Positions 46,787-57,432 of a stretch of 64,000 nucleotides of DNA are shown piece by piece. This DNA comes from Blastomyces gilchristii SLH14081 (taxonomy: Eukaryota; Ascomycota; Eurotiomycetes; Onygenales; Ajellomycetaceae), in contig NW_003101675.1 in assembly GCF_000003855.2 (NCBI RefSeq), positions 1,611,011 to 1,675,010 of the forward strand, written 5' to 3'. Within the stretch, counting starts at the first letter, position 1. Each line of letters opens with the position of its first letter. The position numbers were made by a program, and so were the translations under genes. The notes under the pieces were generated by a model. It was given only the letters and a program-made list of their open reading frames with translations, ran no database searches and was not told the origin of the DNA.

Positions 46787-47044
46787 TGTAAGAATAAGTG
46801 CTCACAGACAATTATTCAGATGTTTGCAGCTTGACATGATATATACTGTTAACTACTAGAAGTATTTGTGATAGAAAGATAAAATGTAGAGATTAAATGT
46901 ATAATAGCATTCAAGCTGAGTTATGAATAGTATTCATGAACTCCAGTCTATATAGTTGTGTGTAGCCAAGGGCCGCTAGCCCTATTGATTACGCGAGAGA
47001 TAGGAATAGGGGTAAAGGATCCGCGAGGAGCGGGATTTCTTACA
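46787..47044 (-). repeat. Gypsy-B sense 5' LTR
   Basis: The inner edge is mutated (GTGCTCACAGACAATTATTC). The outer 80 bp are unmutated (GGGCCGCTAGCCC, GGATCCGCGAGGAGCGGG). Confidence 0.93.
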
Positions 47045-47679
47045 ATTAATCTCAATTAGTTAATAAACTGATGATATCTTTATCTACACTTAGTTTTATA
47101 AGCATATTCAATCTTTAAAACAGATAAAGAGTGAGATCAGAAGTAGTAAAATATATAGAAGTATCTAGATATTTCTTCAGTACTTGTTCTATGTTCATCT
47201 CTGATTCAGTTAATGTTGAAAGTATCTGTACAGAGGTTTCTTATTGAGTTAATTATTGAATTTCTTTATATTCATATTATTGATTTAGATGTATATCAGC
47301 TATCTACTATTATTATAATTTCAACATTACTTAGAATCACTACAGTACTGTGTTTATACTCATATTTAAGAGTTCTCTCATATTATTGATAGATATAGCT
47401 ATATTATTCATTGAATGTATAGTATGTGTGTTTCAGAGTTCTTCAGAATCAGATTCTTTGAAAGAAGTGTATTTATATAAATATCTCATATGTTTGAAAT
47501 CTCAGAAATCTCAGGTCTTTCACTAACATTCTCTTTATAAAATCTTGTTGCAGAGTCAGAACAGCTGATGAGCAAGCTTCTATCTATTTAGTAGAGACTC
47601 AGTGTTCACTTAACTGATTATTTATTTCTTTATTATTACACAAGCATTGAATACTCACTTATGCTTGCTTTTCTGCTTG
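47045..47679. other. AT-rich spacer left of the inverted-repeat element
   Basis: No gene recognised. Pyrimidine-rich sequence begins near 47680 and marks the presumed outer edge of the left arm. Confidence 0.45.
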
Positions 47680-47696
47680 CACAGCTCTCTCTATCA

Positions 47697-50674
47697 CTTT
47701 TACTCTTCTCACCTGATCTTACACAAGATGAATTAGAGTCAGCTATCTTCTCAAGTTCTGTTAAAACTGCTGCAGGGCCTGATTCAATTAATCACTTGAT
47801 TATTTAAAATACATATTCCTACTTAAAGAATGAGTATTTTGAGCTCTTTTTCAATCACTTGAAAAATAAATATCATTCTGAATGCTGAAGAGAAGCCACT
47901 GAAGTGATTCTTGCAAAACCTAATAGAAAAACTTCAATTTCTAAGTCATATAGAGTAATATCTCTATTAAACTGTCTAGAAAAGAATTTGGAAAAGATAA
48001 TAGCTACTCAACTATCTTTTATAAGCTCTATTAATAACTCTCTTTTATTCAGTGAACAAATGAGAGATAGAAAACAATGTTCTGCAATTGACACTGTTCT
48101 CTCAGTTGTTCATGATATTCAAATAGCAAAGCATGAAGATCTGGTCTCAACTGCAGTTTTTATTGATATAAAAGAAGCATTTGATCATGTTTCAAAGTCA
48201 AAGTTAATTCAGACTTTGAAGATGTTAAAACTGTCACTTTCTCTAATAAAATAAGTTAACTGTTTTATATCTAAAAGAATCATACAACTTTTTTTTGATG
48301 AAATGAAACAAGATAAGACTGAGATAAAAATAGAAGTATTGTAAGAATCTTCAATCTCACTCATTTTATTTGCAATACACACTGCATATCTATTCAAAGA
48401 TAGAAATATGAAAATAGTGCAATCTTCAAGTTATGTAGATGATATTGATCTGATCTACAGCTCAAAAACTATCAAAGAGAATTTGAAAGTGATTGAAAAA
48501 GTGATAAAGAAAATCCTTGTCAGAGTAGATATCAATCAAATTCAATTTGATATGAATAAAACTGAGTTAATTCATTTCTTTTCTAGATTCAATGAGAAAG
48601 AACTATCTCTAACTCTTTTAAATAGAGAGATTAAACCCAGTTTAAATGTTAAATAATTAGAAGTATGATTAAACTCCAAGTTGAATTTTAAATATTATAT
48701 TCAACAAAGAACTGTCAAGGCAGAAAGACTATTGAATAACATTATCAGACTATCAAATACAGAAAGAGATCTATTCTTCCAGACTATGAGACAGTTATAT
48801 ATAGCCTGTATTATCTCAGTAGCTGATTATAAAGTTCAAGTTTGATGAAATAATTAAGGAAATTTCACTGAACTCTTTCAAAGTCTGTAAAACAGAGCTT
48901 TGAGAAGAATTCTGAAAGCATTTAAATCATCTTCTATTAAAGCAATGAAAATTGACGCTTCAATTCCTTCTTCTGCTATTAGATTTGAAAAGGCCTGTAT
49001 GAACTATGCTCTGAGAGTTATAAAGATGAGCTTAAATTATATAATCAGAGAAAAAGTCTCTTCTTCATTTTCACTGATTAACTCTGAAAATGAACTGAAT
49101 TAGAATAGATTTCTTGATTGAAATGAAAATAATTCTTCAAAGAAAATGCCTTCTCAACTGTACAGACTATACTTGCTGATTAAAAATCAATTTTCTTCAT
49201 TAAATGTTGAAAAAGTTAATCATGAAAAGTTATCTCTCTGAAGAGAAAAGCTTGAATCTCTTATAAACTTATAAATAAGTGAACTATCTAAAAAGAAAGA
49301 ATATGAACAGCATTTGAAGAGAATTTCTACAATCAATATAAAAGACTCTATTCTGATTTATTCAGATGACTCAAAAAACAAGAATTTGAATAGATTAAAT
49401 ACAGACATTGCTTATACTGAAGATAATATTAATTTTATCTCAGATTTCTGAAATCTAGACTGTGAATCTGAAGTCTTTGACACTGAACTATTTATAATAG
49501 TGAAAGCTTTCAAACTTATTGAAATAAAATCTCATAAAAGAGAAAATAGTTTGAAAGAGATATGAATATTCTCTAATAGTTAAGCTGCTTTAAAAAGACT
49601 TAGAAATAGTCAGATTTATAATGATCAAATGAATCTTGAACTGATCTTAAACTCTGTTTTAAAAATTCAAAAGAGAAAAATATCAAAGCTGATAATTCAT
49701 CTACACTGAGTTACTGCTTATATAAATATTCATGACAATGAATTGGCTGATTCAGCTGTAAAAAAAGATTTAGAACTAAGCAGATCTATTCAAAAAATTA
49801 TGTCCTGATCTTTTATAAAGAGTAAAATAACAGAATCTTGTTTAAACAAGTGAAATGAAAGCTGATAGAAATAAAAGAAGAGTATACATTATTCAAGATT
49901 TAAAACAAAACTCAAGTGAAAATCTTGTTTAATTAAATGTAAAAAGAAAATATTCTCATCTATAATACAGCTAAAACTAGAACATGACTATTTTAAATCT
50001 TATATGCAAAGATTTGATAATAGATTTAATTCAATAGAATGCTTATTCTGTAATATAAATAAGAATTCTGAGTATATTGTAATACACTGTGTATTATACA
50101 ATAGTCTCAGAGTCAGATTAAAAGAGAAGTATAATTTAAATCAATTAAATATGAGATTCTTATTCTCAACTGAGATAGAAATTAAATACTTAATAGACTT
50201 TCTATCAGAAACTCAAGCAGCTACAAGAAAATGACTGAATTCAGAAATATCTAAATATGAAGAGAAGGAAATTGATCAGATATAGTCTGTTAAAACAGCT
50301 ATATACTATCTTTTAAGAATTTGTTTCATTACAGTCTCTCTTTATTTTACTTTATTTTTTTCTTTCTATTCTTTTCTATCTATCTATTTAATATGTCTAT
50401 CTTTAAGACTGTGTTCTCTTTTCTTTTGTCATGATATTGTCAAATGGTTTCAAAGTATCAGAAGATGTTAAAACACTGCAATTTGTAAACAGTTTTTATA
50501 TTCTGGGCTGGAATTTTCTGATTTTGCATATCTGAAATTGATGAATGTATGATAGTTATCTTTATAGATATAGAAAAAACCCTGAGAACTTTTAATTCTC
50601 AGGTAGATATCATAGTCTCTGACTGCATACATCTATAATTGAAGAATAATAATAATAATACTTTCACTCTTCTC
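47697..50674 (+). mobile_element. LINE copy, 5'-truncated, strongly mutated, with target duplication
   Basis: The insert 47711-50660 is flanked by CTTTTACTCTTCTC (47697-47710) and CTTTCACTCTTCTC (50661-50674), one transition apart. It starts within the RT region, has RT blocks at 47904-48254 (SYRVISLLNCLE) and the active site YVDD near 48433, and runs through RNase H to an (AAT)n tail. Paired with 28207-33299 it shows the mutation process well: TGGCAGAAACAAAAG there is TGATAGAAATAAAAG here. It landed in the pyrimidine arm of the large element. Confidence 0.92.
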
Positions 50675-51690
50675 TCTGATCACTCTCTATCCCTTCTTTA
50701 GCATCTCTTTCACCTCTTACTCTCTACTCTCTCTACCACTATCATCACCTCTACCGTCTCTATCACTCTCTCCCCCTAGCACTCTCTTTCACTCCGTATC
50801 ACTCCGTATCATCTCTACTACCTCTTCTACCTCTTTCATCTCTTCTATCTCTTTCACCTCTTACTCTTCACTCTCTCTATCACCACCACCGCCTCTACCG
50901 CCCCGCAGCCCCTCTATCACTTCAACTCTTTCTCCGGACCACCTTCTACCTCTCTCTTATCATCACTTATCATCTCTTTCACCTCTTTCACCTCTTTCAC
51001 CTCTTTCACTCTCTATCTTCTCTACTATCATCATCATCTCTACTGCCTCTACTCTCTTCTTCTATCACTCTCTTTCACTCTGTATTACTTTGTATCACTT
51101 CTATCACTTCTTCTACCTCTTTCACCTCTTATTCTCTACTCTCTCTATTATTATCACTGTCTCTATCATCTCTACTCTCTCTCTCTACTACTTTCTTTTA
51201 TCTTATATTACTCTGTATTACTTCTATTACATTACTTCTTCTATCTCTTTTATCTCTTACTCTCTGTCTTCTCTACTACTACTATTATCTCTACTATCTT
51301 ATAGTTTCTCTATTACTTTCATTCTCTCTCTGAATTATTTCTTATTACTTCTTATTATCTCTTTCATCTCTTTCACTCTCTATTTTCTCTATTATTATTA
51401 CTGTGTCTATTATCTTATAACTCTCTCTATTACTTTCACTCTCTATCTTTACTCTTTTATTATCTCTTTTATCTCTATTCTCTCTATTATTATTATTATT
51501 TCTTCTACTCTGTAATTTCTCTCTATTATTATCACTGTTTCTACTATCTTATAATCTTTTTTATTACTTTTATTCTCTATCTCTATTCACTATTACTACT
51601 CTTTTCATCTCTTTTCACTCTTTATCTTCTTCTTATTATTATTATTATTATCTCTACTTCTTCTACTACTCTCTTTCACTCTGAATTATC
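50661..51690. repeat. Left arm: pyrimidine-rich minisatellite
   Basis: Tandem units of about 115-125 bp (for example starting near 51190, 51310 and 51430) are built from CTCTTTCACTCTCTAT, CTCTATTATTATTA and CTACTATCTTATA. The outermost part (50675-51000) keeps CCACCACCGCC and GCCCCGCAGCCCC and is hardly mutated. The inner part aligns with the reverse complement of 63425-64000. Open frames here are low-complexity artefacts. Confidence 0.8.
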
Positions 51691-51850
51691 TCTATTATTA
51701 TTATCAGATTAATTAGAGCTGTATAAACTACAGAGTCAGCTGTTCAATCTTATTCATAAATTTAAAGAGATATATATAACATTATATAAGATTTTATTAT
51801 AAAGTATTTAGCAGTATATACTATAAATATAGAGATTAAAATATGATAGA
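51690..51850. repeat. Left arm core (about 160 bp)
   Basis: Unique AT-rich sequence sits between the pyrimidine and purine arrays. It contains TTTAAAGAGATATATATAA and GTATATACTATAAATA, both found inverted at 63258-63425. It is the centre of the foldback arm. Confidence 0.85.
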
Positions 51851-52130
51851 GTTAGTAATAGAGAAGTAAAGATAGTAAAATTAATAGAAGAGACTGTATA
51901 ATAGTAGAGATAATAATAGTAATAAAGAGACTAAAGAGTGAAAAAGAAAATAGAGAGAAGTAATGAAAGTAAGAGAGATAATAAAGATAATAAGAGAGAA
52001 GTAGAATAATAAAATAAGAGTAGAGATAGAGAGTGAAAGTAATAGAGAGTACTATAAGACAGTAGATACAGTGATAATAATAAAGATAATAAAGATAATA
52101 GAGATAATAAAAGTAAGTAATAAGATAAGA
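51850..52130. repeat. Left arm: purine-rich array, inverse of the pyrimidine array
   Basis: Units such as AGAGAGTGAAAGTAATAGAG and TATAAGACAGTAGA are the complement of units in 50661-51690, so the arm folds on itself. They align with the reverse complement of 62700-63255. Confidence 0.8.
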
Positions 52131-52592
52131 ATCTCTCTATATATTAAAGAAAAATTCACTTTTCCGTGTAAAAAACGCTGTAATGTGACCTCACATGATA
52201 TCACGTGCATCTTATTAAAAATTCATGAATATGTATTATCTCAGCATGCTCAGCCTCTCTTTTCAATATTTTCAGATTAGTATAACTAACTAAACTTCTT
52301 TAAACTTCTATCAAGTTCTACTAATCTCTGAATTAATAAGAGACTTTACATATACTTGTAATCTAATATCTTGTAGAGAGTCTGAGAAGAAACAGTTTTA
52401 TTATATATGAAAAATTAACTTCACTTATATAAAATATTTAATTAACTTTAAAATTATACATCTACTCTAAATATCTGCCTGATTATCATCAAACTGATAT
52501 TTTTTAAATTCTTACTCATTCTGCCATTATCTCTGCTATTTTATAACTCACTATCTCTTCTCATTATATCATAATTATTGATAAAACACAGT
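52131..52592. other. Inner edge of left arm and presumed 5' region of the DUF6589-like gene
   Basis: 52283-52340 (CTATCAAGTTCTACTAATCT) matches, inverted, 62575-62640. Between it and the array, 52160-52210 keeps CpG (AAAAACGCTGTAATGTGACC, ATCACGTG). The gene's ATG follows at 52593. No promoter motif is clear. Confidence 0.45.
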
Positions 52593-55466
52593 ATGTCTTT
52601 TGAATCTTAAGACACTTGATGTCAGACACACTTCAGCTAATATTCTTTATTACTTAAAGATAAATTCTCTTTATAATTACTACAGTCTTTTAACAATGTA
52701 GATGATGAATATAACATATTAGATAGTAACTTAACAGAGCTTGAATCTATTAATACTTCTTTGAAATTTGAAATTATTAATACTGATACTGATACTCTGT
52801 GAGCTTGTTTATACTTGAACTGCTGTAATTCACAGCATCTATCTATAATATCTTATAACTGACAGAAAAGATAGTTACAATTACCTTACATTGTCAGAAT
52901 ATTACAGTAAAACAGTTAAGAAATAAAGACTTTTATAGAGACTTGAATACAGAGTTCTAATATCTTAACTCATCAATGATACAGTACTTCTATGAAGTAA
53001 TGCAATACACTATATTCAGCACTTTTCAAAGCAGTAATATTCAATGATAATTAATATTATACTGTCTTACTTAAATAAAAGCTGAAATATCTTATTAATA
53101 CTTTCTTCTTTATAAAATTCAATCATGATTCTGATCTGAATATCATTGACTTTCAGACTGCTTTTGAGATTATTCAGACTGATATATTAATCTAGATTGA
53201 TCTACTTACTTCTATTTCAAACAATAAATATGTCAATTGAAAGAGCTATGAATAAGACTCAGATAAAACAACAGCTATTAAACAGCTGTTTATTATTATA
53301 ACTATTATATATCACTCTTATTTCTTGAAAAACTTAAACTTCTTCAGCTCTATTCTCTCTGTATATTTTCATAACTCAGAAGTAAAATAATGAGTGATAG
53401 AAATTATTTCTGACTTTGAACTCTGTCACAGCTATGTAACAAGAAATAAATTGATAATAGAAATTACTAAATGAGAGAAGATATAACTTAATATTCTTAA
53501 CTTATTAATATTTCTATCTAATATCTCAAACTTCTAGTAATCTCTGATAACATCTGTTATTTTCTGATATATTCTTTGAACTTCTATCAACTTCTAAGTC
53601 AATTACTTGACTAATTCTTACTGTTAGATTAGACTTCAGCAGCTTGTCAAAGATTCTCAAGCTATTATAGTCTATAATAATATAAACTTCAAGAAGACTA
53701 TATGAGAGGAGATAATCAGATATAATAATTTCATAACTGCTGTGACTACTGCTGCTGTGATTATTTCTTCTGAGATTTCGGAATCTGATCTAACTCAGAT
53801 CATGTATAATTTCATAAGACTGCTAACACTGCAAGAAATCATTGATATATCTGATATAACAGACAGTAATAATAAGCTTTGAAAGTAAATAACATTATAT
53901 CTTATTTCAGATGCTGTTCAAAAAATTTATAATAATGGAGTTAAAAGTGTTTTCAGTACTGCAAATGATTTACTATTTTAAATATCTGTTATTAATATAC
54001 TTTGTGTGCATAGAATGCATTTTCAGCAGTTAAATACTATTTTTGAAAACAAGAGCACTATTGCAGAACCCATGAGAGTTTATGAGAAGATATTTAATAA
54101 TTTTCTTAATTTATTAAGAGATTATACAGTATTTTTAACTCATCTCTTTTCAGTGTATGAAGATACTTTGATTATAAAACTTATTTAATCAGTCAAGATA
54201 AAGCAGTCAAAATCTACAGATATTTTTAAATAGTATAACTAACTTCATTCTATTTCTGAATAATTTCATATTTAAATAAATCTACTCTTTATCATTGTCT
54301 GTACTCATTTTGAAGCTGAAGTCTCTGAGAAGACTTATCACTGTATGCAGTCTGATCTTACTTATTAAAACTGAAATTCTATAACTATTATCAATGTGAA
54401 ATATTATCTTCTTAAGTCAGTGATTTCTCAGAGCTTTACATCTCAAAGTCTTACTCTATTTTATACTATTATACAATATCAAGATTATTCAGTTAATAAT
54501 CTTAAGTGTTTAGAAGATATTAATTCTATTATATAATAGCTTAGTTCTTCACAGCATCTTCAGTTTATTAAAGATGTATATATTAAAGCATTTACTCTTG
54601 ATATCTGAAATAAAATTAACTCTCAAATCTCTCAGCTCACTCAAGATATTAAATTCTGTATTATATATTATCTTTTTTAAGAATGTGAATTATTCATTTG
54701 AATATACTATACTGTTAAGTATGATAATATTGAACTTCTTGAGTACTTTATTTCATCTCTGATTATCTTCTTTCTTGATACTGATTAATATAATTATATT
54801 ACTGAGATCCTGCATTATTTTTAAATACTTCAATCTGTTAAAACCTCTTCTCTATATTGAGTTATTATAGCTGTGAATCTTATTATCTGATCTGAAAAAC
54901 TCAGCTTCTTCAAAATAATTGATCTAGACATGAAACATCTCAATGATAGCTATAAGCTGAAGATGAAATACTATAAAAATTCAATAAAGAATATCTATCT
55001 TATATTTAATTAAGTCTATCTATCAAATACATGAGTTTATCAGCTATAATGAATTTTAGAGTCTATCTTTAAGTGTTCACTTACTGAAGAATATATAAGT
55101 ACTATTACTAAGCTTGAGATATTCTATACTACTAGAAGTCTGTTAAAGAATAGTTATATCTTATCTTAAAATTTACTTTTACTGTCAAAAAAATGTATGT
55201 TTGACTTCTTGAATATACTTTTAATTGAAGTGAAAAGTCGGAAGAAGAAGATTGAGTATTTTAATCAAGTATGAATTCAGCAGCAGTTGATTGCAATGAA
55301 CTTGAATTTAAATAATATAATTATTAATGCTGAAGTTGAGTCTTATTCTGAGAAATTCAATGATAATATAGAGCAAGATTCTATTTTCATTAAAAATACA
55401 CTATCTTTATCTACTGTAAATAATCTATCTGATACTGTGAAAATAATTGTGAAGAAGAATAACTAA
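52593..55466 (+). pseudogene. DUF6589-like protein, degenerate, 957 codons in one frame
   Basis: From ATG 52593 to TAA 55464-55466 a single frame runs without any frameshift, interrupted only by codons the mutation process creates; from 53118 on about 39 of 783 codons are stops, close to normal Trp plus Gln content. Taking those as Trp or Gln, three regions resemble fungal DUF6589 proteins as I remember them: about 53290-53440, IIYHSYFLKN followed by FELCHSYVT; about 53660-53760, IIVYNNINF followed by TAVTTAAVI (family: xYDNxN then TAAxI); and about 54790-55000, YNYITEILHY and then KIIDLDMKHLN ... KNS (family: ExDLxxEHxN). The C-terminus has SRKKKIEYF, a basic patch that may act in nuclear entry. 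DUF6589 has no proven function known to me; its place between long inverted repeats suggests a transposase, which is inference. Confidence 0.55.
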
Positions 55467-57040
55467 AATTGATAAATATACTGTAGCTTTACTTACTTTA
55501 TCTTTATTTAATATACAATATTACATTTTCACTGATAAATATATTAATAATTAAACTTCTGCATTATTCTGTCAACTTATAAGCTAATTAAATATCAAGA
55601 TTTAAAATAAACATAACTAACATCTGATAAATTTTATTTTTAAGATATTATTTTTTAATATTAACTAATTTATATTTATAACTGATACTTGTAAAGAATG
55701 TCTGTATAAAATCTTTAATACATTTATCTGTATAGATAACTTATTTATTAAAGTTCCACTTGAAATCTTCTTCATAAAACAGAGCAGTATAAATAAAATA
55801 AGAATCTAAACTGTCAGAGCACTGCTTCTCAGTGAAGAAGAAGATAATCTCTTTAATAGCAATTGATATAATTATATTAGTGAGAATGTGCTGAGATTCT
55901 TAAGCTTATATTTAAAGATACTACATCTACTCTTACATGTAACAACTCAGTAGTGAGAATAAGAATCTCTGAACTTGACTATCTGAGCTCTTCTCTTCTT
56001 GAAATATATTCAATATTTCTTATTATTCTCTTGACAGACAGTATATCTATTCTTTCTCAGTAACTGCTCACTCAGCTTTATCTTTATTATTCAGTTAATA
56101 TAATCACACATTCTCTGCTTCTGTGAAGAGAAGCACTGAAACTTCTTATAAAGAACTGATCATCATTTCTCTGATTTCTGAAACTGATAGAATGATGAGC
56201 TCTTACTTATTATTTAATTTCAATTCTATCTTGACTAACTTGTCAGCTGTGTCTGCTCCCAACAGCCATAGCTGACGGATAAAGTGTTGAAAGAAAGAGA
56301 GATATTATATTATGTTATTAACAGGGACAGCAGCAGCAGAGAAGAGAGAGTGCTCAACACAGAAAATGACTGAAAGAATGAAGAGAGTGAGCTCATCAGC
56401 ACAGAGAATAAGAAGAATGAAGAGAGATATAATAACTCTGAAGAGAAAGAGAGAAAGCTAATATAATATATCAGTGATTGATTCTTTCTTCATTATATAT
56501 ATCTCATTTATATTCATATTACTTACTTAATTGATTGCAACAGAAGTTCTTTCTCTGCAAAGAATAGAGAAGAGAAGAAGTCTGAGAAAGAGAGAGAGAG
56601 ATGAGAATAAGAACTGCTATATAATAATATTAGCTTCTTATTATCTTATTATATTATACTTATTTAGAGAAAGCTTTTCATGTCTATCTGAACAAGTTCA
56701 GCTTGTTCTCTTCATTCTTCAAAAAAGAAGAAGAAGTCTCAGACACTTTCTCATTCTCATTCTCACAGATGAGGGCAAGAGTGAGAGTGAGAACAGAGGA
56801 ATAAGAGCAGGCATGAGCACAGATGCGGGGGAGAGAACTAATTATCAGAGTTAGTATTTCATTTCATTCTCATTATACTTTTCATACTAAATAGACATAT
56901 ACAGTGAATAATGAACTTCATCAGAGCAGAGTTATTCACACAGAATAGCTGCAGCAGCAGCAAGTATATTCTTTTCACTGATGAGAAAGCAGTATGAATG
57001 CATTCACATCAATGTTGCAGAGAAGAGAAATGTCATATTA
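55467..57040. other. Interior of the large element, no recognised gene
   Basis: AT-rich and mutated. 56242-56248 (GTCAGCT) and 56270-56276 (AGCTGAC) can form a short stem around a CpG-containing loop. 56300-56460 is purine-rich. An open frame at 56531-56854 is low complexity and not supported. Confidence 0.4.
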
Positions 57041-57045
57041 ATTTT

Positions 57046-57120
57046 TTTAAATCATGAAGAAGAAGAAAAGAAGAAGAGAAGAAAAGAAGAAGAGAAGAAG
57101 AGAAAGAAAGAAAAAAAAGA
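57046..57120. repeat. GAA-rich purine tract
   Basis: About 75 bases of AAGAAG, AGAAAAG and AAAGAAAGAAAAAAAAG. Low complexity. Confidence 0.8.
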
Positions 57121-57313
57121 TTTAAAAATATTAGTATAGTATTATTCATTTCTTCTTTAATATAGTGAATTTATCTTCTCACTTATTAACTAATTTAATA
57201 GACTCAGAAGTTCATACAACTTCAAAGAAATTTGCAGATGTTTATAAAAGATTAGTGAAGTTAAAAAAAGATCAAAGATATATATAAAAATGAAGATTAC
57301 TACTTCTTATAAA

Positions 57314-57432
57314 AGATCTCATTGTCTTACAGTATTATTTCTCTTGAAGATCTCATTGCCTTACAGGATTATTTTTCTCAAAGATCTCATTATCTTACAG
57401 TAGCATTTTCCTTGAAGATTTCATTGTCTTAT
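57314..57432. repeat. 34-bp tandem repeat, 3.5 units
   Basis: Units start at 57314, 57348, 57382 and 57416. Each begins AGATCTCATT or AGATTTCATT and continues GTCTTACAG or a close variant, then a T-rich part ending CTTGA or CTCAA. Confidence 0.9.

Larger units (their letters stand above)
39797..47044 (-). mobile_element. Gypsy-B LTR retrotransposon, complete, target duplication ATTAA
   Basis: The LTRs are 39797-40054 and 46787-47044 (258 bp each). ATTAA is duplicated at 39792-39796 and 47045-47049. Total length is 7248 bp, with sense on the minus strand. Gag with a zinc knuckle, RT and integrase are visible in that order. It differs from Gypsy-A in LTR sequence, LTR length and integrase. Polypurine run AGAGAGAAAGGAA (sense) lies next to the 3' LTR at about 40057-40069. 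Confidence 0.93.

Noticed and set aside
51090..51515. Open frame of 141 codons in the left arm, and a similar one at 62720-62974
   Set aside because: Pure pyrimidine-rich minisatellite; the open frame follows from lack of stop codons in CT-rich sequence.
50661..52130. CRISPR array or telomeric repeat
   Set aside because: Units vary, there are no spacers, and the unit is not a telomere motif.
56531..56854. 107-codon open frame
   Set aside because: Purine-rich low complexity with no motif; not supported by neighbours.
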